Positions 33,605 through 40,941 of a stretch of DNA of 64,000 bases are shown in pieces; the first letter of the stretch is position 1, and every line of letters begins with the position of its first letter. The notes under the pieces are model-generated. The model was not told the origin of the DNA and did no database searches. It saw nothing but the letters and a program-made list of their open reading frames with translations. The DNA comes from Fusibacter ferrireducens (GTDB lineage: Bacteria > Bacillota > Clostridia > Peptostreptococcales > Acidaminobacteraceae), in the NCBI RefSeq assembly GCF_015352425.1, contig NZ_JADKNH010000002.1, positions 62,001 through 126,000 of the forward strand. The letters run 5' to 3'. A program made the position numbers and the translations under genes.

Positions 33605-34798
33605 CTACTCTTTAAATAAATTTTGCATCCCCAAAGATGCAGCACCCACTACACCGGCATTATCTCGAAGAGATGATATAACAATAAATACGCCATCTGC
33701 ACATTCTTCCAAAGATAAATTAATTGCAGTTGACCTTATCGATTCAATAATATATTCCCCTAAAACAGACATACTGCCGCCAAATACAATCATCCCTGGA
33801 TTCATCATATTTATTGCATATGATACCGCTACGCCAATATAACGTCCCATTTTATCCAATGCCTCAAGAACGCATTTATCACCAAGCTGTGCGGCTTCCT
33901 TCAGCATGTTGAGATCGATTGTACTCAAATCTCCCTTTGAAAGCTCTGTAATAGAGCTGGATACACCTGTATGAATAGAATTGATAATAGTCTTAATGAT
34001 ACTATACTCAGTAGCTACAGTATCCAAACAACCGTACTTACCGCAGACACATCTCATCCCACTTTCAACTACGCGAATATGGCCTATCTCTCCTGCTGCA
34101 TAACGGTTTCCATGAAACAGTTCTCCATTGATTACAATCCCCGATCCAATACCGCGTCCAACATTGAGGAATATATAATTTCTAACGCCTTTTGCTTGGC
34201 CAAACCAACTCTCTCCAATGGCCATTGCATTGGCATCATTATCAATAAATACAGGCAAAGATTCCTTCTTTTCGATGTAATCTTTTAATGCAATATTCCT
34301 TCTCGACATAGCTGGTGCATAGACAGAAATATTTTGATTTGTATCCACAATGCCATGCATGCCAATGCCTATACCATCCAACTTCAGGTCTGGCAACAGT
34401 TCTCGAACATCATCAATGCAAGTTACTACATCATCTTCAAATTTATTTCCATGATCACTAAATTGCCTTTCTGATCGTGCAAGAATTTTGCCTGCCAAAT
34501 TTACAATAGCAGCCTCAACACCGTCTTTATGAATATCAACACCAATAAAAAGCTTCCCATTTTCATTTAATTCGATCATCACGGGTTTTCTACCACCACT
34601 TGAAGTGCCAATACCGACTTCGTGAACGATGCCATCTTGTATGAGATTGTTAATATTACTAGAAACCGTGGCTGGTGTCAAATTTAAAATTTTGGCAATA
34701 TCAGCCCTGGAAATAGTGCCTTTTTCAAGGACAACTTTTAAAATCGAATTCGTATTTAATTTCTTTATCAATTGCCTATCCGCTATTGTATAACTCAT
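33605..34798 (-). CDS. ROK-family transcriptional repressor (NagC/XylR type)
   Basis: 397 residues. The N-terminal winged helix ILKVVLEKGTISRADIAKILNLTPATVSSNINNLI binds DNA; the ROK sugar domain follows with GVDIHKDGVEAAIV, FIDNDANAMAIGESWFG, and the zinc motif CVCGKYGCLDTVATE. It should repress the beta-glucoside operon downstream and release it on sugar binding. A purine run AGGGTTGG precedes the ATG at 34798. Confidence 0.9.
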   Translation of the reverse strand: MSYTIADRQLIKKLNTNSILKVVLEKGTISRADIAKILNLTPATVSSNINNLIQDGIVHEVGIGTSSGGRKPVMIELNENGKLFIGVDIHKDGVEAAIVNLAGKILARSERQFSDHGNKFEDDVVTCIDDVRELLPDLKLDGIGIGMHGIVDTNQNISVYAPAMSRRNIALKDYIEKKESLPVFIDNDANAMAIGESWFGQAKGVRNYIFLNVGRGIGSGIVINGELFHGNRYAAGEIGHIRVVESGMRCVCGKYGCLDTVATEYSIIKTIINSIHTGVSSSITELSKGDLSTIDLNMLKEAAQLGDKCVLEALDKMGRYIGVAVSYAINMMNPGMIVFGGSMSVLGEYIIESIRSTAINLSLEECADGVFIVISSLRDNAGVVGAASLGMQNLFKE

Positions 34799-35102
34799 AT
34801 ATATCCAACCCTATTATTTATTTATACTGCCATTTCCAAACGATAAAAGCATAAGTATACGTTAATCATTATATAATGGGCATCAACATATTTCAAGTTA
34901 GGAAGCTTTCAAGTAAATTTTGTTTTTTTTACTATTAAATTGCCTCTTGTTAATATACTTTGCTATATAATCAGTTGCCTTCCCCTAAAGTTTAGGTTTT
35001 CTAAGGTTCAATTAATGCCGCGCTTAGTACACCCATTTCGAAGATGCTCAAATCAAGAAAAGCATGCATCTGTTGTTAAAAGACGCCTGTAGTAGGCACC
35101 TA
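34799..35102. other. intergenic stretch with a cysS fragment
   Basis: Contains the 62-base cysS piece at 34952-35013 and, at its end, the terminator of the GIY-YIG gene. The rest is AT-rich with no clear gene or promoter. Confidence 0.6.
34952..35013 (-). pseudogene. 62-base fragment of cysS
   Basis: Matches cysS positions 23348-23410 with only a handful of changes (the part coding for KPKLLGKATDYIAEYI). An extra T at the CCCCT position would break the frame. Neither end continues into cysS. Confidence 0.85.
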
Positions 35103-35109
35103 TTACAGG
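35086..35109 (-). terminator. terminator overlapping the GIY-YIG stop codon
   Basis: CCTGTAATAGG and CCTACTACAGG form an 11-bp stem (one G-U) with a 2-base loop on the minus strand, followed by CGTCTTTT. The stem begins inside the last codons of the gene. Confidence 0.65.
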
Positions 35110-35441
35110 GAATCCAGTTTGATTTTCCAAAGTTCTAGCAAAACATTTAGATCTTCTTTAAATTCACGAGCCGTCTGAAGTTCTCCCTTTTTAATTTCTT
35201 CAAGCACTTTGAAAGTAAATGCATCAGGTCCATACTGCTTCCACTCTTTCTGCATGCACATTTCAGGAGAAGCATTTGTCGATTTTGAAAATAAAAACCG
35301 ATTTTTGGCCGTTTTTATTTCCTGAGCAGACCGCAACCAAAACTTACCGTTTCCTGAACATTCTATGCAGTACACACCACCCATAATTTCATGGTTTTTG
35401 TAATTGTCCTTTAATTCTTTTTTAGATTTCATCTTTACCAT
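35103..35441 (-). CDS. GIY-YIG nuclease-family protein
   Basis: 112-residue small GIY-YIG-type protein. EIMGGVYCIECSGNGKFWLRSA is the GIY..(Y)xI-like opening strand pair, and KEWKQYGPDAFTFKVLEEI the typical 'WxxYGxxxFxFxVLE' helix of the family. These stand-alone proteins are of unknown role; a nuclease function is not certain, since the opening Tyr pair is partly altered. The start is either 35441 or the ATG 35432. It lies 55 bases after a tetR gene on the same strand and may be part of its regulon. Confidence 0.75.
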   Translation of the reverse strand: MVKMKSKKELKDNYKNHEIMGGVYCIECSGNGKFWLRSAQEIKTAKNRFLFSKSTNASPEMCMQKEWKQYGPDAFTFKVLEEIKKGELQTAREFKEDLNVLLELWKIKLDSL

Positions 35442-35496
35442 TACCTTACTTCTTACTTTTTTTCCTTATCTTTGAGCAAACGACACCGGGTTTCAT

Positions 35497-36075
35497 TCAT
35501 ATGATGAGCTCTTTTAACAAGCCCACTTGTTTCATGATCTCATTTTCAGGCATCGTCAATATTGAAGATGATGTCTTCAAACTGTCCATAAAATAGATTA
35601 TATGTGTTGCAACGACTTCTTTATTAAATTTATCGAACTTTTTAAAAGCTTGTGTTTCTTGACCATACGTGAGAATGAGCATTAAAATATGAATACTTTC
35701 TTTTAATCTTTGATTCATACGTTCTCTTTGATCTACCTCAGCAAATGCAAATTCATGTGTTGCAAAATATAGCCCCCTTTGTTCACTGAAGATTATTTTA
35801 ATTTCCTGTTTAAAGTAGGCCTCTAGAATTCTTATGGCTGGTACCTTTTTTTGAATACTCTCTTCTACTATTGCACGATTTAATTTGAGGTCGTTGTCAA
35901 GTATTGCAATAAAAATTTCCTTTGTAGAAGAAAAGTGTCCATAGACACCGCCACGGCTCATTTGACAACTTTCACAGATATCTTTCATAGTGACAGCTGT
36001 GTACCCTTTTTTTGAGAATACACTGATGGCATTCTCTATAATAAATTGCCTTGTTCTATTCCCCTTGTTTATCAT
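35497..36075 (-). CDS. TetR-family regulator with two promoter operators
   Basis: 192 residues. The helix-turn-helix is KGYTAVTMKDICESCQMSRGGVYGHFSSTKEIF, followed by a helical ligand domain. GGGTGA supports the ATG at 36075; the frame also opens at a GTG (36099) inside an operator, which is unlikely. Two perfect 14-base palindromes in its promoter indicate tight self-control. Possible targets are itself and the GIY-YIG gene after it. Confidence 0.85.
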   Translation of the reverse strand: MINKGNRTRQFIIENAISVFSKKGYTAVTMKDICESCQMSRGGVYGHFSSTKEIFIAILDNDLKLNRAIVEESIQKKVPAIRILEAYFKQEIKIIFSEQRGLYFATHEFAFAEVDQRERMNQRLKESIHILMLILTYGQETQAFKKFDKFNKEVVATHIIYFMDSLKTSSSILTMPENEIMKQVGLLKELII

Positions 36076-36093
36076 CGTTTTCACCCATTTTAT

Positions 36094-36145
36094 CGACACA
36101 AGTGTCGTTTTTTCAATTATACGACACTTGTGTCGCTTTTGTCAA
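36094..36145 (-). promoter_or_regulatory. TetR promoter with two perfect palindromes
   Basis: TTGACA (36140-36145) and TATAAT (36116-36121), spacer 18. CGACACAAGTGTCG fills the spacer (36122-36135), and the same 14-base palindrome recurs downstream at 36094-36107. The centres are 28 bases apart, nearly three helical turns. Confidence 0.88.
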
Positions 36146-36202
36146 TACATCGTTTAATTAGATTGAAACCTGCTTCAGCGCCACCATGTGTTCTTATTCA
36201 AA

Positions 36203-36814
36203 TTAGAGTTTTAACCATAACGCAGGACGAACGCCGCCAGTACATCTGCCATCACTGATATTGCCTTTTAAAACATTGTTACCTTGAATACCGATATTGC
36301 CATCCGTCCCAAAGATGTATACAGCTTTTACATTAACGCGCCCAGGAGATCGAAGCCACCACCACCAACTCCCTTCTTTACCCTGAAGTCTTGCGATGCG
36401 CTTATCGTTGTTTTTATCTTTTCTCTCAAACCAGTATCTTTGATTTTTTCCACGGTTATACAGATTAGAACGACTATCGCCGAAATAGGTACATACTTCT
36501 TCAAGGCTTAATAAAAATATGTTATCTTTTGTATCTGCACCACCGGGTGAACCATACCACTGGTTATCGAGGTTTTTATTTAATACGGTGATGATTCTAG
36601 ATTGATCTGTTTTATTGAAGCTGTCATAAAATTTCCCATTAAGATATTTTCTCAAGGCACATTCTGCCCATGTTATGTCTTTATAAACATCATGGTATGG
36701 TCGCTGTTCGATTATACATTCTGTTATAATCAAGGCTGAATTGTTTTGTATGTCGAGCACACGCCACTGATAATCTCCAAATGATAATAACGCGTCTATC
36801 GTAATCTTTTCCAT
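36203..36814 (-). CDS. DUF6273-domain protein
   Basis: 203 residues, nearly all one DUF6273-type domain. ITIDALLSFGDYQWRVLDIQNNSALIITE begins it; ITWAECALRKYLNGKFYDSF, DNIFLLSLEEV and SWWWWLRSPG are the family's markers; GVRPALWLKL ends it. The domain resembles the C-type-lectin-like fold of formylglycine-generating enzymes. Here there is no signal peptide or other domain, so the protein should be cytoplasmic. Function unknown. AGAAGGA lies about 10 bases before the ATG at 36814. Confidence 0.8.
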   Translation of the reverse strand: MEKITIDALLSFGDYQWRVLDIQNNSALIITECIIEQRPYHDVYKDITWAECALRKYLNGKFYDSFNKTDQSRIITVLNKNLDNQWYGSPGGADTKDNIFLLSLEEVCTYFGDSRSNLYNRGKNQRYWFERKDKNNDKRIARLQGKEGSWWWWLRSPGRVNVKAVYIFGTDGNIGIQGNNVLKGNISDGRCTGGVRPALWLKL

Positions 36815-37320
36815 TTCGATCACATCCTTCTTTCCACTTGATCATCCCTCTTAATCTGCAATCATATGTCTCAATTTTCAATTTGTGCTTAATCATCGCC
36901 TGAATTTTTTTCTATTTATTACCCTACTATTAAGTATATACAGTTATAAGATGCCTTCGTCAAGATATAATTGATTTTGACAATATTTGTGTCATCTCAC
37001 GATGACCCAATCGATTTTCGCTGATGCCGCTTTTGGCTCAAATCTTGTTGTATGTATCAACATTTGTGTCATCTCGCGATGACCCAAATCGATTTTCGCT
37101 GATGCCGCTTTTGGCTCAAATCTTGTTGTATGTAATAAAAGCCATTGAATGTCAGTTCTGGATTCAATGGCTTAATCTGTACTGTTTTTTCTATACGTTT
37201 AATTTATAATACCGATGCGTACAACCCGTTTAAAGTCTTGGGCTACTCTATTAGACGGATTCGCTGGAAGGATCTTTTCACTGCCTCTTTTCACGAAATC
37301 GACCGATTTCTTTAATTGCC
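36815..37320. other. intergenic stretch with tandem repeat
   Basis: 506 bases without a convincing gene. The main content is the two-copy repeat at 36985-37134. Open frames here are produced by the repeat itself and have no ribosome site. The stretch from 37140 to 37320 shows nothing distinct. Confidence 0.6.
36985..37134. repeat. 72-base tandem repeat, two copies
   Basis: Copy 1 at 36985-37056 and copy 2 at 37062-37134 are nearly identical (one base change and one inserted A). Each has the hairpin TCATCTCGCGATGA, then CGATTTTCGCTGATGCCGC and GGCTCAAATCTTGTTGTATG. Diverged single copies or parts are at 3398-3428, 11505-11566 and 21370-21412. Confidence 0.88.
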
Positions 37321-37506
37321 TCAGAGATTAGGATAATCTTTCAGCTTGGATTGAAGCTGTCCCTGATTAAACAAAGATTTCCACAGACTTTCATCATCAC
37401 TTTTTGCATTCGATCGGTCAATGGACCATAATCCCATAACGAGCAGTAGGGTGAAAATTGTAAGCACGTACACACGCCATTGTTTTTTATCTCTCGAATA
37501 GCGCAT
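37321..37506 (-). CDS. small membrane-anchored protein after the permease gene
   Basis: 61 residues with one N-terminal transmembrane helix (YVLTIFTLLLVMGLWSI) and a charged outer tail. Starts 4 bases after the stop of the permease gene, so it is in the same transcript and may be a small accessory subunit. No family recognised. Confidence 0.55.
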   Translation of the reverse strand: MRYSRDKKQWRVYVLTIFTLLLVMGLWSIDRSNAKSDDESLWKSLFNQGQLQSKLKDYPNL

Positions 37507-37509
37507 GGT

Positions 37510-38886
37510 TTAGCTTGCCTTCTTTATGGTTTCAGGCTCTTCAAATAGGAATTGATCAAACTCTGATTTATTCCCAATATTTATGAGAATACATAAGCCG
37601 ACACCTACTGCCAATCCCCAAGCTGCACCGCGCGTTGCTAAAACTGCAGCGATTATGCCTGCGATCCCCAAATCATTAGCAGTTCGTGCTTTCAAAACGC
37701 CCACCTTAACAGATACAAAGCCTTGAATCAACATTGTTAAAGCAAGTGCTATCCCCAAAATCGGCTTAACCAGTGTCACAATTGGAAGCAACAAATAACC
37801 TGTCAACGTTCCAAAACGAAATGAAGCCGCACCGCCATTGATTGAATCCATCGTTTCACGACCTTTTTTAAAGCGTTCGCAGATGACCACTTGCATTGCC
37901 GCCCACAAGGGACCACACATTGTGAGATCAGGCCCAATGATAGACATAATCATGTTGCGAAGACCAAAGATCATATGAGATCTATTCGGATCATAATCGA
38001 TCAATTCATCTGGGCGTGCATTCCCAGCATCTTTTAACAAAGCTTCCGATTGAATCATATCACCAAATAAGATAATATACGCTGAAAATACCATAGGCAA
38101 ACCACTGATGAACATGCTCAATGGCGGAAAACCTACGCCTAAAAAAGTCCACTCTGAAAAAAGAGTGCCAAACGCTGGTCTCGTAATTCCCCACTCAATA
38201 GCTGGCCACGGTGTTTCACCGAATAATGGACCTATAAAAACCGCAAGCAGAACCACTGGTAAAATACCAAGATTTGCAATAAATTTCAAGATTTTATTGT
38301 TATTCTGAATACTCTTGAAGTGATTGGAAAACAGCAAGTAGAAGCCTAAGCCAATACAAATGGATATTGAAATTGGGAATGTATCAAATCGAGCCCCTTC
38401 TTTGAAAATTACCATAATTGCAGCAATCCCTGAACCTAAAATGATCCCAGCCTGCATGGCATTGGGGATTATAGAGACAATTTTTTTACCCAAACCTGTA
38501 ACCCCTAGTAAAAAAGCAAGAATACCTAGTGATAATTCAAAAGCAATTAATGCCTGCATGCGCTCAGGACCCATGGCAAAATTGGATACGTATAGCATCA
38601 GCAAAGGAATAGCAGGCGTCACCCAACCTGGTATAACAGGATCACCCAACAACACATGAGCTGAATATAAAATACCATTGAGTACGACAACTGCCATGGC
38701 CACTTCAAATGGCATTCCCAAATACTCCTGAAGCATGGGCACTGCCCCCAAACAAACGGCACACATCAGTAACCCTTGGAGATAATCAGGCCATTCAAAA
38801 CGATAATGAACAAACGGAATCCTAATTTTGAATGGACCTGCGGGAAAATAAGGTTGCTCTTGACCACTTACGCGTTTCATTGACAT
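37510..38886 (-). CDS. NCS2/SulP-like (APC superfamily) permease
   Basis: 458-residue membrane transporter with about 12 segments. GDPVIPGWVTPAIPLLMLY, PNAMQAGIILGSGIAAI and the C-terminal half with GPDLTMCGPLWAAMQVV look like the inverted-repeat fold of xanthine/uracil and SulP-type permeases, but the substrate is unclear. AGGAGG supports the start at 38886 (MSMKRV); the frame extends upstream through the promoter. A sigma-54-type promoter lies just before it, and the NtrC-type activator gene lies divergently downstream of the shared region. Confidence 0.78.
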   Translation of the reverse strand: MSMKRVSGQEQPYFPAGPFKIRIPFVHYRFEWPDYLQGLLMCAVCLGAVPMLQEYLGMPFEVAMAVVVLNGILYSAHVLLGDPVIPGWVTPAIPLLMLYVSNFAMGPERMQALIAFELSLGILAFLLGVTGLGKKIVSIIPNAMQAGIILGSGIAAIMVIFKEGARFDTFPISISICIGLGFYLLFSNHFKSIQNNNKILKFIANLGILPVVLLAVFIGPLFGETPWPAIEWGITRPAFGTLFSEWTFLGVGFPPLSMFISGLPMVFSAYIILFGDMIQSEALLKDAGNARPDELIDYDPNRSHMIFGLRNMIMSIIGPDLTMCGPLWAAMQVVICERFKKGRETMDSINGGAASFRFGTLTGYLLLPIVTLVKPILGIALALTMLIQGFVSVKVGVLKARTANDLGIAGIIAAVLATRGAAWGLAVGVGLCILINIGNKSEFDQFLFEEPETIKKAS

Positions 38887-38928
38887 AAACTTTCCTCCTA
38901 AATCATATTTGTTTATGTCCAAATATAA

Positions 38929-38945
38929 AGCAAATACGATACCAA
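38929..38945 (-). promoter_or_regulatory. candidate sigma-54 promoter
   Basis: TTGGTATCGTATTTGCT has the invariant GG and GC exactly 10 bases apart, and matches the consensus YTGGCAC-N5-TTGCW at TTGG, A, TTGC and T. The predicted start at about 38918 leaves a 30-base leader holding the AGGAGG of the permease gene. Confidence 0.7.
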
Positions 38946-39024
38946 TTCTAAACAGTAGGTCTATAAGTAAGGCATTTGAACATGCCAACGTTTCTTCTGG
39001 TTTGGCCGATTAAAAATCATATTT

Positions 39025-39058
39025 TCCAAGTGAGCGCTCCAAGTGAGCATTTTTGCTC
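39025..39058. promoter_or_regulatory. possible activator binding sites
   Basis: TCCAAGTGAGC occurs twice (39025-39035 and 39038-39048, period 13), and GAGCATTTTTGCTC (39045-39058) is a palindrome overlapping the second. They lie about 85-140 bases upstream of the sigma-54 promoter, a usual distance for NtrC-type enhancer sites. Confidence 0.5.
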
Positions 39059-39253
39059 TTTTTGATACTTTATCGCTCATGCCCTAAGAAATTTTCGTGT
39101 GGCAACTCACAGACAACTTGCATCCATTCCTGTATAAATTGAAATAATACTTTAAATAAACCTCTAATGATTGTTAATGTTTAGCACAAACTTGATATTA
39201 TTCAACATCTAAAGCATATTGGTCATGGGATCAACTCTTAGAAGCAGATTGCC

Positions 39254-39282
39254 TTGACAATCGTAATTAGAATGGATATCAT
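39254..39282 (+). promoter_or_regulatory. sigma-70 promoter of the symporter operon
   Basis: TTGACA (39254-39259) and TATCAT (39277-39282) with a 17-base spacer, about 70 bases before the first gene. Confidence 0.75.
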
Positions 39283-39350
39283 AATCTCATCAGCACAATT
39301 ATAGAGACGTTATTTTTTTAACATAAAAGTTATGATCACAGGAGACTTGT

Positions 39351-39488
39351 ATGAATAATTATCACTTCATTATTGGACTTCCAGCAAAAACCATCTTTTT
39401 AGGCGGTGGACTCTATCTATTATCCATGCTCCTACCCACAATACTTGTGACCTTTTTGAGAAAACGGGAGGATCAGAATAATGAATAA
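39351..39488 (+). CDS. 45-residue membrane protein, symporter accessory
   Basis: 45 residues: one hydrophobic helix (about residues 13-36, KTIFLGGGLYLLSMLLPTIL) and a charged end RKREDQNNE. AGGAGA lies 5 bases before the ATG. It overlaps the start of the sodium:solute symporter by 8 bases. Small one- or two-helix proteins encoded directly before symporters of this family are common and thought to be accessory subunits; this fits that pattern. Confidence 0.75.
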   Translation: MNNYHFIIGLPAKTIFLGGGLYLLSMLLPTILVTFLRKREDQNNE

Positions 39489-40941
39489 CATTCTAGTTTA
39501 CATGCTGTCTCTGACCCTTTATACTCTCTTTTTACTCTTTTGGGGTAAAAATGGTTTTAAAAAAACCAACACGATTCGTGACTTTTGTGTCGCAGATAAT
39601 AGTCTTGATATCTTTACCAGTATATTTACTTTTACAGCAACTTGGTTCAGCGCTGTTTCTATGCAAAGCGTCACAGGATATGTATATACATACGGGTATA
39701 TCACGATTCTCTATTCGGTTATCGGATGGTTTCTAGGCGCTTCCATACTCATTTTTGCCGCAAACCGCATTCGCCAATATGACATTATGACCATTCCAGA
39801 GTTTTTTAAAGTGCGCTATGACAGCAATATCCTGCAAATTTTTGGGGGTGTTATCATCATCGCCTGTTATATTTTTTATATGATTATCCAAATCGTTGGT
39901 TTCGGATTTATTGTCTCCGAGCTCTTGGACATTCACTATAATGTTGCTATTTTTTCAATTTATCTCTTCATTGTTTATACCAGCTTCGGTGGCCTATTTT
40001 CTGTCTCTAAAACGGATATTCTCAATTTTACTATTGTCTTACTCGGACTCCTCGTGGCAGCCACCATGATCATAAAAGATATTGGTAGCATCCAAACCAT
40101 GCATTTAATGGCTTTTGAAATTTCAGACGGCAGTCTCTTAAATTTATCTTCCAATCCGCTCTTCCCACCAATGACAGTCTTCACTCTAGGACTTGCTTGG
40201 GGTCTAGGAACAGCTGCAAATCCACAGTATCTCACTCGTATCTTATCCGCTAGGAATAAAAAAACAGCTTTCCATATGATCAGCTATTCAGTCATCGTCA
40301 TGGGCGTACTCTATTTATTTCTCATGATCCTCGGCATTGGATCGCGCGTTATAGCCTTGGGGTCAGATGTCATCATCCCCACCAATCAAGTACTGCCCTA
40401 TATCATCAAATACATCATAGACAGTCCAGCAGGCGGACTGATATTTATCAGTGTCATTGCATCAGCCATTTCCACTGCAAACTCACAATTAATTTTAATC
40501 GCAAGCAGTTTCACTCACGACATTTATAGCAAATTTAAGCGCCCTCATCTTTCCAATGATCATTTTATCTATGTCGCTCGTATCATCATCTTCATATCTG
40601 CCACGATGTCATTGATTCTTTCCATCAATCCTCCTGAAAGCTTACTTCTCTTTGGCAGTTACATCTGGGGCATCTTTGCAGTCACGTTCTTAATGCCCCT
40701 TTATGGCGGCTTATATTGGCAAAAAGCAACCTCACAAGGGGCATTATGGTCTATTCTTTTCGGACTTTTAACCATGGCCATATGGTATCCATTGAGTCAA
40801 AAAAGCAATTTTTTATATAGCGTCCACCCTGTTTTTCCGGGATTTATAATGGCAATGGTTTCCTTCTTTGTGGTGAGTTTAAAGACTCAGGACAAAAATA
40901 CAATAAGCAAAGCAATGAATGGAGATGCCTATGAAGCTTGA
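39481..40941 (+). CDS. sodium:solute symporter (SSS family)
   Basis: 486-residue membrane protein with about 13 segments. FTATWFSAVSMQSVTGYVYTYG near residue 45, YDIMTIPEFFKVRYDS, and GLGTAANPQYLTRIL are the SSS family blocks, and SAISTANSQLILIASSFTHDIY is the sodium-site segment of helix 8. It imports a solute with Na+; the solute could be a carboxylate, amino acid or vitamin. Co-transcribed with the kinase and regulator genes after it, which probably sense the same solute. Confidence 0.9.
   Translation: MNNILVYMLSLTLYTLFLLFWGKNGFKKTNTIRDFCVADNSLDIFTSIFTFTATWFSAVSMQSVTGYVYTYGYITILYSVIGWFLGASILIFAANRIRQYDIMTIPEFFKVRYDSNILQIFGGVIIIACYIFYMIIQIVGFGFIVSELLDIHYNVAIFSIYLFIVYTSFGGLFSVSKTDILNFTIVLLGLLVAATMIIKDIGSIQTMHLMAFEISDGSLLNLSSNPLFPPMTVFTLGLAWGLGTAANPQYLTRILSARNKKTAFHMISYSVIVMGVLYLFLMILGIGSRVIALGSDVIIPTNQVLPYIIKYIIDSPAGGLIFISVIASAISTANSQLILIASSFTHDIYSKFKRPHLSNDHFIYVARIIIFISATMSLILSINPPESLLLFGSYIWGIFAVTFLMPLYGGLYWQKATSQGALWSILFGLLTMAIWYPLSQKSNFLYSVHPVFPGFIMAMVSFFVVSLKTQDKNTISKAMNGDAYEA

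Larger units (their letters stand above)
38887..39350. promoter_or_regulatory. divergent control region, permease and symporter operon
   Basis: 464 bases with a sigma-54-type promoter for the permease (38929-38945), a 13-base-period direct repeat as possible activator site (39025-39048) and a sigma-70 promoter for the symporter operon (39254-39282). No coding signal apart from an open extension of the permease frame. Confidence 0.7.

Noticed and set aside
37024-37209. 61-codon ORF near 37.1 kb
   Set aside because: Its repeated amino acid pattern is just translation of the tandem DNA repeat; no ribosome site.
39100-39135. Second sigma-54 promoter (TGGCA ... TTGCAT) before the symporter operon
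   Set aside because: GG and GC are 17 bases apart instead of 10.
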